Under the pieces are notes generated by a model that was given only the letters and a program-made list of their open reading frames with translations, did no database searches and was not told the DNA's origin. Shown here in pieces: positions 56,801-64,000 of a stretch of DNA of 64,000 nt (position 1 is its first letter; each line of letters begins with the position of its first letter). The stretch is from positions 204,508 through 268,507 of the forward strand of contig CALVFT010000002.1 in assembly GCA_944326915.1 (NCBI GenBank), given 5' to 3'. This DNA comes from Candidatus Gastranaerophilales bacterium (GTDB lineage: Bacteria; Cyanobacteriota; Vampirovibrionia; Gastranaerophilales; Gastranaerophilaceae). The translations under genes were made by a program, and so were the position numbers.

Positions 56801-57346
56801 ACGAACCAAAGCATTTTTCTTAGTAGTCAACTTACAGTTCATTTCTGTTATTTTATTTAAAAGAGCAACAGCAGTCGTCATCGCAGACTCTGCTGATGTC
56901 TTAAAAGTATAATCTTTATCACATCTTATGATATATACATTTTCTACAATCTGTCTTCTTAAGCCAACAGATTTCACGTAATCATAAATAATTTTGTCCA
57001 AATTAATTTTAAACTTATTAAAAAGCTTTGCGGTACCTAGCAATCCCTTCATGTCAGAAAGGTTAGGGAACTCAATCTTCATAAAAACAAATTCATCTGA
57101 ATTTGCTTCATTTAAAATAACACTATGTTCGGTACTGAACCCACATTTTTTACACTTTTTTACAGCAGTCTGATTTATCTTACCGCATTTATGACATTTG
57201 GTAATTATTACATAACCGCATTTTTTACAAGTATTAGTATCATTAACAGTCTTACAAACAGGACAGACAAGCTTCAGCACCTTTTTACAATTAGGGCATA
57301 CTATCGTCTTATCATCTATTTCAATACCGCATTTTGGACATTCCAT
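53846..57346 (-). CDS. Zinc-ribbon protein with degenerate cyclase/ATPase-like core and helical repeat C-terminus
   Basis: 1166 residues. The N-terminus has three zinc ribbons, cysteine pairs at 3/6 with 17/20, 28/31 with 40/43, and 51/54 with 65/68. Residues about 85-265 (FVFMKIEFPNLSDMKGLL ... TFQVIADQSVYD) resemble a nucleotide cyclase domain without its metal-binding Asp pattern. Residues about 330-600 resemble a STAND-type ATPase: CYDEMKYSPYSFFRDLLSAI and a Walker-B-like LIYIEDFEKIDSSSYDVL near 465, but no GxxGxGKT loop. The last 450 residues are helical, TPR-like. TTGTTA-17-TATAAT stands six bases before the ATG. It looks like a catalytically dead scaffold; neighbour glgA is only a hint of role. 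Confidence 0.78.
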   Translation of the reverse strand: MECPKCGIEIDDKTIVCPNCKKVLKLVCPVCKTVNDTNTCKKCGYVIITKCHKCGKINQTAVKKCKKCGFSTEHSVILNEANSDEFVFMKIEFPNLSDMKGLLGTAKLFNKFKINLDKIIYDYVKSVGLRRQIVENVYIIRCDKDYTFKTSAESAMTTAVALLNKITEMNCKLTTKKNALVRCNISLFKRGVNDNPYDFDSGFNIKLINQSTKSKEAKVLDTFQVIADQSVYDCIQNDYKAYPLNSVVVNNQMSMFYEVDLRELVKVEYPAEDDGDEIKIPNFVQNMLLEQDQVDGGVINNIDLSTDSDRIYDLKTIDFEEINADFIRTENIDVFYHIVNKLQSFPKGIIALKTLNLHKPYSLKLINTIEGLNIYNNIITITCYDEMKYSPYSFFRDLLSAIFEYTVSQKLFSQNDFTMFASVDPDGLVKDLIMLKARDESTAEDTRYVYFDIFLTLLQAIPNTLIYIEDFEKIDSSSYDVLKYLFEAFEKLDISYLISYDKKFSLHKQSHFLLSKPYYTEITLKPTPFEKMIEENKYYFRNILDNFYFHRIAKYSCGSILFLDIAIQYLIESGVFEAREDSLEMIDSKTIIIPSSLEKLMKRRLNLLKDDMVALRFLTSLVLLGTRVDIPTIESLEYDNINEIIDKLSRMGYVYFYNNCLYFPNYNILKDALLDVVAPVTLKEIARELLDKVMVYDMPSPVKADLYKLLNDKDSERREWELLAQINLSLGDFSSYLNCTSKILNLLDEFANGDNSQELEEYKFQLYENISNNLYEYIPDKTSAIAEETLKNLEKSEDINKTILLCNKMIQGNLIAGNYVYALELTHKVLSLIPPASLNPDAPDFNSYFFLMSLIHIHILFNIGALCDCMEVGYKVLNVVSESTLEKLKPDYIDMQSFRTMLIDSVGYVALANVLMLGGNVGEFLNIVRRDLNDVPDSYDIFIELENMLHGRPVSRDISNIAQNDKFGTVISHLMNAFLQFSGNYVEFAEEVYKAKIVAKINSLHQLELFADLLIGYAYMNIDSVEKADDIIYKVIQSANEKGMNTLLYSAWYIMSELKLKLNQYDLAYGILNNSIIQLEKTNITTEYLTMLFKYNMYKVLMYQKNPEQAGICIEQAKYLAGKYGIIFEFDTNPDRYIPIEENIEQSSDNNDFNSDSDMASIDDLG

Positions 57347-57352
57347 ATGAGG

Positions 57353-57381
57353 ATTATACCATAGCAGTTTGGTTATAACAA
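57353..57381 (-). promoter_or_regulatory. Promoter of zinc-ribbon/glgA/EamA run
   Basis: Minus strand TTGTTA (57381-57376), 17-base spacer, extended -10 TGGTATAAT (core 57358-57353), then six bases to the ATG at 57346. Confidence 0.65.
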
Positions 57382-57411
57382 GAATTTAACATACTTTAAA
57401 AGATGTAATTA

Positions 57412-58584
57412 TTATCCGTTATAACGAATACCTGCTTCCTTCATTCTTCTGATACATTCTTTAATAGTTGGAACATCTTTAGTTAGTGCGATACGGAAGT
57501 ATCCTTCTCCATATCTACCATAACCGTTTCCAGGTGGAACAACCACATGAGCTTTTTCTAGCATTACAGTAACAAATTCTTCAGAAGTCATTCCTTTTGG
57601 AACAGGAAGCCATAGATAAAAAGTAGCTTTAGACGGTTTTATATTCCAACCTAATTCTTTTAAGCCCTCTTCCATTGCATCTCTGCGTTCCTGATACATT
57701 TTATTTAATTCTTCAATATATTTTTTATCAACATTAAACCCTGCAACTGCTGCATCTTGAATAGCTTTAAAAGTACCACTATCAATATTATTTTTAATAG
57801 TACCTAAAGCTTTTATAGCATCTGCATTACCTGCAACAAAACCAACTCTCCATCCAGTCATATTATAAGATTTTGAATGAGAATAAAATTCAATCGCAAC
57901 ATCTTTTGCACCTTCAACTTCCAATATAGAAGGAGCAACATACCCATCATAAGTCATTTCACAATAAGCCATGTCATGGCATAGCAAAATATCATATTTT
58001 TTACAAAAATCTACAGCCTTTTTAAAGAAATCTAAATCAGCAATAGCTCCTGTTGGATTATTAGGATAATTCAAAAACATAATCTTTGATTTTTTTGCAA
58101 TATCTTCAGGGATTCTATCAAAATCAGGCAAGAAACCATTTTCTTCCAACAAAGGCATTGAATATGGTGTACCTCCTGCAAAAATAGTTGCATTCTTATA
58201 AACAGGGTATCCAGGATCAGGAACTAATGTATAATCACCTTTATCAACATAAGCAAAGAATACATGTGCAATAGCTTCCTTAGACCCGATATTAGCTAGA
58301 ACTTCTTTGTCAGGATCAACATCAACACCAAAACGTTTTTTCATCCATTCAGAAGCAGTTTTTCTGAAAGCAACTGTACCATTATAAGGAGGATAATCAT
58401 GATTTTTAGGATTGTCAATTGCTTTATGCATTTCCTCTACAATAGGAGCTAGAGTAGGTTTATCCGGATCACCAATCCCTAAACTGATTATATCAATACC
58501 TTTTGCTTTAGCTTCATCAATTTTTCTATCAATTTCTGCAAACAAATATGGAGGAATTTTTTCTAAACGTTCTGATACTTTCAT
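57412..58584 (-). CDS. dapL: LL-diaminopimelate aminotransferase
   Basis: Converts tetrahydrodipicolinate directly to LL-diaminopimelate in lysine and murein synthesis, the route used in Cyanobacteria, plants and some anaerobes. PLP lysine in SHSKSYNMTGWRVGF; also GIGDPDKPT, YPPYNGTVAFR, FLNYPNNPTGA and the late PGNGYGRYGEGYFRIAL. Length 390 residues. AAGGAG precedes the ATG. Related class I aminotransferases (MalY or AspC types) are less likely given LGIGDPDKPT. Confidence 0.9.
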   Translation of the reverse strand: MKVSERLEKIPPYLFAEIDRKIDEAKAKGIDIISLGIGDPDKPTLAPIVEEMHKAIDNPKNHDYPPYNGTVAFRKTASEWMKKRFGVDVDPDKEVLANIGSKEAIAHVFFAYVDKGDYTLVPDPGYPVYKNATIFAGGTPYSMPLLEENGFLPDFDRIPEDIAKKSKIMFLNYPNNPTGAIADLDFFKKAVDFCKKYDILLCHDMAYCEMTYDGYVAPSILEVEGAKDVAIEFYSHSKSYNMTGWRVGFVAGNADAIKALGTIKNNIDSGTFKAIQDAAVAGFNVDKKYIEELNKMYQERRDAMEEGLKELGWNIKPSKATFYLWLPVPKGMTSEEFVTVMLEKAHVVVPPGNGYGRYGEGYFRIALTKDVPTIKECIRRMKEAGIRYNG

Positions 58585-58651
58585 AAGATCTCCTTCTTAA
58601 CAATTACACTTAATATTGAGTTTATGTTATCATAAAAAAAGAGGAAACACA

Positions 58652-59731
58652 ATGAGTATTATTGCAGACGATGACGATTTTAAAACCAATAGAACAATAG
58701 CAGAAAAAAAGAAAAATTCTGTTATAAAATGCGAATGCTTAGATAATGATAAGAATTTTGAAAACTGTATTAGGCCTAAAACTTTCGAATCATATATCGG
58801 CCAATCTGCATTAAAAGAAACACTTAAAATTACTATTGCTGCAGCAAAAAAAAGAGAATTACCACTTGATCATTTGTTATTTTATGGACCTCCTGGACTT
58901 GGTAAAACCACACTTGCTGGGGTAATAGCAGAACAAATGGGAGTAGAAATTAAAATCACATCAGCACCAGCACTTGAAAGACCTCGTGACATAATAGGCA
59001 TTTTAATGTCACTCAAAGGAGGGGAAATTCTTTTTATCGATGAAATACATCGATTAAATAAAGTTGCAGAAGAAATCCTATACCCGGCTATGGAAGACTT
59101 TTTCTTGGACATGACAACAGGTAAAAGCCAGACAGTAAAAACTCTTCGCGTTCCACTACCTAAATTTACTCTAATAGGAGCTACAACAAAAGCAGGAGAG
59201 CTATCAGGACCATTAAGAGATAGATTTGGGATAATTCATAGACTTGAATTCTACACAGAAGAAGAACTATCACAAGTAATAAAAAGAACTGCAGGAATTC
59301 TCAATATTGAAATAACAGAAGAAGGTGCTCACGCTATTGCAAAAAGATCTCGTGGCACACCACGTATCGCAAACAGACTTGTAAAAAGAGTGTCTGATTT
59401 TGCACTGGTAAAACATGATGGAAAAATTACAGAAGATATTGCAAATGAATCCTTGGATATTTTAAAGATTGACAATTTTGGGCTTGATAGTACAGACAGG
59501 AATCTTTTAAAACTAATTATTGAAAAATATGACGGCGGTCCTGTGGGCATTGAAACCATAGCTGCAGCAATAGGAGAAGACGTAAGAACTATAGAAGATG
59601 TATGCGAACCATTCTTACTTCAAGCAGGACTTTTACAAAGAACTCCAAGAGGAAGAAAGGTATCCCCAGAAACATATAGACATCTTGGTTATAAGAATAT
59701 CGATATTAATGAACAAAAAAGTTTGTTCTAG
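58652..59731 (+). CDS. ruvB: Holliday junction helicase RuvB
   Basis: AAA+ motor for branch migration. [12 protein letters not shown], Walker [13 protein letters not shown], Walker [30 protein letters not shown] with arginine finger, and C-terminal winged helix ([19 protein letters not shown] in parts, [12 protein letters not shown]). The longer TTG frame at 58616 is rejected: AGAGGA lies before the ATG at 58652 (359 residues). A 45-residue Asp/Lys-rich N-terminal extension precedes the core. ruvA and ruvC are not adjacent. Confidence 0.96.
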   Translation: MSIIADDDDFKTNRTIAEKKKNSVIKCECLDNDKNFENCIRPKTFESYIGQSALKETLKITIAAAKKRELPLDHLLFYGPPGLGKTTLAGVIAEQMGVEIKITSAPALERPRDIIGILMSLKGGEILFIDEIHRLNKVAEEILYPAMEDFFLDMTTGKSQTVKTLRVPLPKFTLIGATTKAGELSGPLRDRFGIIHRLEFYTEEELSQVIKRTAGILNIEITEEGAHAIAKRSRGTPRIANRLVKRVSDFALVKHDGKITEDIANESLDILKIDNFGLDSTDRNLLKLIIEKYDGGPVGIETIAAAIGEDVRTIEDVCEPFLLQAGLLQRTPRGRKVSPETYRHLGYKNIDINEQKSLF

Positions 59732-60429
59732 TAAGTCATTTCCCAACCATCGTTTAATATCTTTCCAAAACACCCTGCAGCTTTGGTCGAAGAAAAACAA
59801 GAAGAATTAAACAAATCTTCTCTTATTTGAGAAACTGTTTTCCCGCCACAAGCACCTAATTGACGGCATTCAGGAGTTGCACCTGCCACATCAACTGAAC
59901 CATCTTCATAAAATTCCATCAAAAATAAGTCTCGCCCAGCAATATTTGGTCCACTAGGTCCGTTTACATCAACAAGCATATCGCCATACCTAGATGTATG
60001 TCCGTCAACTTCAACAGAATAATAACTCGGATAATCGACTAAAATAGCTGCACCACTTGCTAAACTAAAAGCATGCGCAACACCCCAAGCAGTAAAAGAA
60101 AAAGAGGTTCCGTCTAAGTTTTTATAAGAAGCAGCAAAACATGGGGTTGTCGCAGTAGCATTACAATGATTCACTGTCTTTAAATAATTTTTAGAGAATT
60201 GTTCAACTGCAGCTTGACTAGTTAAACCTGCTTCTGTCATACTAACTGCATTATTATCATTCATATAATTTTGCGCAGCTTGCTGGAACTCAGAATAGAC
60301 TTTATGCAACTGAACTGTAAAAGTCTTTTTTTGATGATTTTTCATCAAAGTAGGAACTGTCAATGCTGAAACGACACCTATAATTCCTAAAGTAACCAAT
60401 ACTTCCGCAAGAGTAAAACCTTTTTTCAT
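59728..60429 (-). CDS. Prepilin-type pseudopilin, copy without G-tract
   Basis: Leader is only MKKG before [20 protein letters not shown]. The globular part has [20 protein letters not shown] and [10 protein letters not shown], plus cysteines ([17 protein letters not shown]). 233 residues. Unlike the other three it has no upstream G-tract block; GAGGTTGT precedes the ATG. Overlaps the convergent ruvB by four bases. Part of the same surface-fibre or pseudopilin family. Confidence 0.9.
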   Translation of the reverse strand: MKKGFTLAEVLVTLGIIGVVSALTVPTLMKNHQKKTFTVQLHKVYSEFQQAAQNYMNDNNAVSMTEAGLTSQAAVEQFSKNYLKTVNHCNATATTPCFAASYKNLDGTSFSFTAWGVAHAFSLASGAAILVDYPSYYSVEVDGHTSRYGDMLVDVNGPSGPNIAGRDLFLMEFYEDGSVDVAGATPECRQLGACGGKTVSQIREDLFNSSCFSSTKAAGCFGKILNDGWEMTY

Positions 60430-60509
60430 ACAACCTCATAAATTATAAAAACTATATATATTATAACAGATTTTTATAAATTAATCAATGAGTTAATTTA
60501 TAAAAAAAT

Positions 60510-61229
60510 TTACCAAGGATAATTGTCAGGAATCTCCCAATTATTACGAAGAATAACCTCGCCACACTGAAAACCAGAATATCCGACTGCTTTTTTATTA
60601 CAGCCATAATAGTCTGAGTTAAGTAAATCTTCATATTTTGGCTTATGTTGTCCCCAGAATTTTAAGCGAAAATTTTCTCTTCTAGTAACATTTGCATAAC
60701 CATATATGTCAAACACAAAAACATCTCTACCGACCTTATTAGGTCTTTTAGCTCCATTTATATCTACAAACATCCATATATATCCTCCTGGGGTATTTGG
60801 TAAAAAATAAAGATACATACCATCTGAAGTTCTTACAATATAATTCGCAACCGCCATTCCTGAAGCACTATAACCACTTAACTGAAACCAAGAATAATTC
60901 AATCTTAAAAAACAATTTACAAAATTACACTCTTGTGCTCCATTCATATAGGGTAAATAATATTTCTGAAAAAATAGATTCATCGATTGATCATATGTCT
61001 GTTTAGGGAAATCCCAAGTATACATCTCACCATTATCATTCTCTGACAGTTTTATCACATTCAACATAGTTGAATAGAATTTCTTTAAACGAGTAGCGGT
61101 TACTTTCTTCTCATAGCTTTGAATCAAACTTGGCAAAGTTAGTGCAGCTACAACACCGATTACACCTAAAGTAATCAATACTTCCGCTAAGGTAAATCCT
61201 TTTTTTATACTCTTAAAGTGATTATTCAT
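60510..61229 (-). CDS. Prepilin-type pseudopilin, copy 3 (near-duplicate of copy 1)
   Basis: 239 residues, identical to the copy at 44884 except at seven positions (K2N, A/T, E/Q, K/R, I/V, and E/D and D/N near the C-terminus). Leader MNNHFKSIKKG. The ATG and TATACT box six bases upstream are intact. The upstream short ORF is dead here: its start is ATT followed by TAA, although AAGGAG and a 12-G tract remain. The duplication is recent or kept alike by gene conversion. Confidence 0.9.
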   Translation of the reverse strand: MNNHFKSIKKGFTLAEVLITLGVIGVVAALTLPSLIQSYEKKVTATRLKKFYSTMLNVIKLSENDNGEMYTWDFPKQTYDQSMNLFFQKYYLPYMNGAQECNFVNCFLRLNYSWFQLSGYSASGMAVANYIVRTSDGMYLYFLPNTPGGYIWMFVDINGAKRPNKVGRDVFVFDIYGYANVTRRENFRLKFWGQHKPKYEDLLNSDYYGCNKKAVGYSGFQCGEVILRNNWEIPDNYPW

Positions 61230-61299
61230 ATCACTAGTATAACATATCTTTTCTTTTTCACAATGGTGTAAAGAAGACCTTTCAGCGGCTAAATGTTCG

Positions 61300-61311
61300 C
61301 CCCCCCCCCCC
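61300..61311 (-). repeat. Homopolymeric G-tract (12), copy 3
   Basis: Twelve G on the minus strand, 70 bases before the prepilin ATG. The frame after it is open into the prepilin, as in the other copies. Confidence 0.9.
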
Positions 61312-61432
61312 GTATTTCCAAATTATTTTTTAAATACTATTCTCCTTTTTTATTTTCATTTTAAATTTTACAAATTTTACAATTTTATCAATTAATTTTT
61401 TATGATAAACTTGTCTCGGTTAGGAGATATTT

Positions 61433-62572
61433 ATGAAAAAAATATTAATATTGTTATTTTTATTAATTGGAATTACAACTCCAGCAATATCTGAAGAAAA
61501 AGCGATTATGAAATCAGAAATTGGAGTTGTCGAAAATATTCAATATGAAGATGCAGACGAATTAAACCAAGGAGAGCAAACTACAAAACAGGATGTAACT
61601 ATTAAAGTTCTCACAGGAGAATTTAAAGAGACCAAAAGAATTGTAGACAACATGCTTACTGGAAATCCTGCATATGACATCAACTTATCAAAAGGTGATA
61701 AAGTTATACTACACCTAGAACAAGTTGGAGATACTGTAGCATCTGCTGATGATGTCAATTTTTATATAGCAGACATACAAAGAAACAATCAAATATTAAT
61801 ATTTATTGGAATATTTTTTGTTCTACTTCTTCTAATAGGGCACAAAAAAGGTATAACAAGTATTGTATCAATAATTTCAACAATCCTATTAATTTTTCTT
61901 ATGCTTATGCCTATGATATTAAACGGATTTTGTCCAATTGCATCTGCAGTACTCACAGGCATAATTTCAACTGTAATAACGATATATTTAGTTGGAGGCT
62001 TTAATTCTAAAAGCTCTTCTGCGATTATTGGAACAAGCATAAGTTTAATATTTGCAGGAGCACTGTCAATGCTAGCAATATATTTTGCACATCTTACAGG
62101 CTTTGCTGGAGAAGAAAATATGTTTTTATATACCGCTAGACCTGACCTAAGTTTTACAGGGATACTGTCAGCATCAATGATTATAAGCGCACTTGGCGCC
62201 TTAATGGATACAGCTGTATCAATTGCAAGCACCGTTAATGAAATTTATGAGACTGACAAAACTCTATCTATACAACAACTATTCAAATCAGGAATGAATG
62301 TCGGTCGAGATATTATAGGCACTATGTCAAATACTCTTATTCTTGTATATTTAGGGAGTTCTCTTCCTCTTGTACTTTTATCAAGCAATATAGATATGAA
62401 TAAATTCTTCAACCTAAACCAAGTCGCTACAGAAATACTATCAGCTCTCACTGGTAGTATCGCAATTCTATTTTGTGTTCCAATTACAGCAATTATTGCA
62501 GCTTATTTAATAAAAAAACAAAAAGAAAAACTTGTATTTAACTTTGATACACAAAACGAGATGAATGATTAA
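61433..62572 (+). CDS. YibE/F-family membrane protein
   Basis: Residues 1-20 form a signal peptide (ILILLFLLIGITTPAIS). A periplasmic beta-rich part to about residue 115 precedes seven or eight membrane segments from ILIFIGIFFVLLLLI onward. ALGALMDTAVSIASTVNEI and DIIGTMSNTLILVYLGSSLP are the conserved YibE/F motifs. Length 379 is typical. The family is suspected transporters of unknown substrate. AGGAG precedes the ATG. Confidence 0.9.
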   Translation: MKKILILLFLLIGITTPAISEEKAIMKSEIGVVENIQYEDADELNQGEQTTKQDVTIKVLTGEFKETKRIVDNMLTGNPAYDINLSKGDKVILHLEQVGDTVASADDVNFYIADIQRNNQILIFIGIFFVLLLLIGHKKGITSIVSIISTILLIFLMLMPMILNGFCPIASAVLTGIISTVITIYLVGGFNSKSSSAIIGTSISLIFAGALSMLAIYFAHLTGFAGEENMFLYTARPDLSFTGILSASMIISALGALMDTAVSIASTVNEIYETDKTLSIQQLFKSGMNVGRDIIGTMSNTLILVYLGSSLPLVLLSSNIDMNKFFNLNQVATEILSALTGSIAILFCVPITAIIAAYLIKKQKEKLVFNFDTQNEMND

Positions 62573-62588
62573 TATTTTCCTTATTGAA

Positions 62589-62632
62589 TAAAAAAAATAG
62601 ATGAATGGAATTCCACTCATCTATTTTTTTTT
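62589..62632. terminator. Bidirectional terminator between YibE/F gene and metK
   Basis: AAAAAATAGATGA and TCATCTATTTTTTT arms with an inner GGAATTCC. Serves both convergent genes. Confidence 0.85.
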
Positions 62633-62641
62633 AGATTCTAA

Positions 62642-63916
62642 CTACTTTGCGCAAGAACATCCACAGCAAGCTTGAGATTTCAAAGCATCTGCTTTATCAG
62701 TTCTTTCCCAAGGAACATCAATATCAGTTCTACCCATATGACCGTAAGCAGCTAATAATTGATAGAACTTACCACCATTTTTAGCTGGCAAACCACGTAA
62801 ATCAAATTGATTGATAATAGCAGCAGGTCTTAAATCAAAGTTTTTAGCAACTAAAGCAGAAATTTCATCATCAGAAATTTTTCCTGTGCCAAAAGTATCA
62901 ACCATAATTGAAATAGGCTCAGCTACACCAATTGCATAAGCTAACTCAATTTCGCATTTTTCAGCCAAACCTGCTGCAACAACATTCTTAGCAACCCAAC
63001 GAGAAGCATAAGCAGCTGATCTATCAACTTTTGTAGGATCCTTTCCTGAGAAAGCACCACCACCGTGACGAGAATATCCACCATAAGTATCAACAATAAT
63101 CTTACGGCCTGTCAAACCGGCATCACCTTGAGGTCCACCTACCACAAAACGTCCTGAAGGATTAACTAAAATTTTTGTATCAGCATCAAGCTTGATGGTT
63201 TCATTAGCAAATACATAGTCAATAACAAGTTTTTTAATATCATTTCTTATAATTTCTTGAACTTTTGCATTATCTGAAACCCCATTAATTTCAGGATCAT
63301 GTTGAGTTGAAATCAATACTGTATGAATTCTAGAAGGTTTTCCATCTACATATTCAACAGTAACTTGAGATTTCCCGTCAGGTCTTAAATAATCAACTAG
63401 CCCTTGTTTTCTAACTTGAGCTAATCTATAAGACAACTTGTGAGCCAAGCTGATTGGCAAAGGCATCAATTCAGGAGTTTCGTTACAAGCGTAACCAAAC
63501 ATAATACCTTGGTCACCAGCTCCAATATTTTCAGTTTCTGAAACAGAAGTATCAGCATTATCAGCTCTTGTTTCAAGTGCTTTGTTAACACCACCGGCAA
63601 TATCGCAAGATTGTTCATCAATACTTGTCAATACCGCACAAGTGTCAGCATCAAATCCGCCACCTGAAGCTCCAGAATAGCCGATATTTTTAATAGTATT
63701 ACGTACAACAGATGGAATATCTACATAACAATCTGCTGTAATTTCACCACAAACTAAAGCCATGCCTGTAGTTACAGTAGTTTCTGCAGCTACACGAGCT
63801 TGAGGGTATTTAGTCAAAAACTCGTCCAAAATTGCATCAGAAATCTGATCACAAACTTTGTCGGGGTGTCCTTCTGTTACTGATTCAGAAGTGAATAAAA
63901 AATTTTTTGGTGTCAT
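62642..63916 (-). CDS. metK: S-adenosylmethionine synthetase with cysteine-rich tail
   Basis: Makes SAM from methionine and [35 protein letters not shown] (ATP-binding hexapeptide region), [20 protein letters not shown] and [19 protein letters not shown] are the canonical motifs. It is 424 residues, about 30 more than usual, and ends ACCGCSCAK, four cysteines in six residues, reminiscent of a metal- or redox-responsive tail. AAGGAG stands eight bases before the ATG. A GC-rich structured leader lies immediately upstream and is cut by the window end. Confidence 0.96.
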   Translation of the reverse strand: MTPKNFLFTSESVTEGHPDKVCDQISDAILDEFLTKYPQARVAAETTVTTGMALVCGEITADCYVDIPSVVRNTIKNIGYSGASGGGFDADTCAVLTSIDEQSCDIAGGVNKALETRADNADTSVSETENIGAGDQGIMFGYACNETPELMPLPISLAHKLSYRLAQVRKQGLVDYLRPDGKSQVTVEYVDGKPSRIHTVLISTQHDPEINGVSDNAKVQEIIRNDIKKLVIDYVFANETIKLDADTKILVNPSGRFVVGGPQGDAGLTGRKIIVDTYGGYSRHGGGAFSGKDPTKVDRSAAYASRWVAKNVVAAGLAEKCEIELAYAIGVAEPISIMVDTFGTGKISDDEISALVAKNFDLRPAAIINQFDLRGLPAKNGGKFYQLLAAYGHMGRTDIDVPWERTDKADALKSQACCGCSCAK

Positions 63917-63942
63917 TCTATAGTCTCCTTAATTTGTATTTT

Positions 63943-64000
63943 GGTCCGGCGAACCTTATCACCGTCAACCCGCCGGTAAGGTTTTTAATTCCGACCCGGC
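63943..64000 (-). promoter_or_regulatory. Structured metK leader, candidate riboswitch or attenuator (truncated)
   Basis: On the minus strand three GC-rich segments can pair in exclusive ways: GCCGG (64000-63996), CCGGCG (63976-63971) and CGCCGG (63951-63946). AACCTTA (63983-63977) pairs with TAAGGTT (63958-63952), and this helix interleaves with the CCGGCG/CGCCGG helix, giving either a tight pseudoknot or two alternative folds. Very GC-rich for this genome. It does not match the core of SAM-I, SAM-II or SAM-III as I remember them. The 5' part is outside the window. Confidence 0.5.

Noticed and set aside
45671..61311. G-tracts as assembly artefacts
   Set aside because: Three separate copies at equivalent positions make a pure artefact unlikely, though exact counts could be off by one in any homopolymer.
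1..64000. CRISPR array, prophage, insertion sequence, rRNA
   Set aside because: No spaced direct repeats, integrase, transposase or rRNA sequence was seen on either strand.

Overview
The window reads as chromosome from a non-photosynthetic relative of Cyanobacteria, most likely a gut Vampirovibrionia (Melainabacteria, Gastranaerophilales-like). The evidence is an AT-rich genome, an OmpR-type response regulator with the character of cyanobacterial RpaB (Ycf27), a Kdo/LPS gene (kdsB) implying a Gram-negative envelope, a lone HydG pointing to fermentative [FeFe]-hydrogenase metabolism, and a family of short-leader prepilins beginning KKGFTLAE. No rRNA, CRISPR array, transposase or prophage gene was seen. 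This placement is inference from recognised families; no database search was run.

Layout. 1-7.4 kb: ribD (5' end outside the window), a MEMO-AMMECR1 fusion, dnaX, an LD-carboxypeptidase and a nifU-nifS iron-sulfur pair. 7.5-13.5 kb: a secreted repeat protein, then a minus-strand run of sigma factor, gcvPB, an acyl-CoA dehydratase activase-like gene, a membrane protein and miaA. 13.6-22.5 kb: Usp, two sugar-ABC permeases, TPR proteins, a HAD phosphatase, an iron alcohol dehydrogenase, ogt and dedA, with a candidate small RNA at about 18.5 kb. 22.5-29 kb: one 2136-residue protein with an HELTH zinc-protease motif, followed by tRNA-His. 29-37 kb: the RpaB-like regulator, an accD-accA-prmA-kdsB operon, a matrixin-like protease and ybaB-recR. 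37-44.8 kb: oppF, two unknown proteins, smpB, a formyltransferase, hydG and mnmA. 44.8-61.3 kb: four prepilin genes, all on the minus strand, scattered among glmU, an MFS pump, typA, an EamA transporter, glgA, a zinc-ribbon/TPR giant, dapL and ruvB. 61.4-64 kb: a YibE/F protein and metK behind a structured GC-rich leader.

Most genes are housekeeping: cofactors, tRNA modification, fatty-acid initiation, envelope precursors, recombination and translation. The accessory layer is the more interesting part. Three prepilin genes share an upstream block in which a G-tract of 9, 10 or 12 bases sits inside a short upstream reading frame (intact in two copies, dead in the third). In the two intact copies, changing the tract to 8 or 11 G would join that frame to the prepilin, so this looks like a slipped-strand phase-variation switch. 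About ten genes have a -10 box ending 6-9 bases before the start codon, suggesting leaderless mRNAs. Three separate HExxH proteins lack signal peptides, and two unrelated unknown proteins share an N-terminal NxSFKQ motif.

The longest gene-free stretch is about 260 bases (28902-29160). Start codons were moved from the longest possible reading frame wherever a ribosome site or -10 box argued for it.
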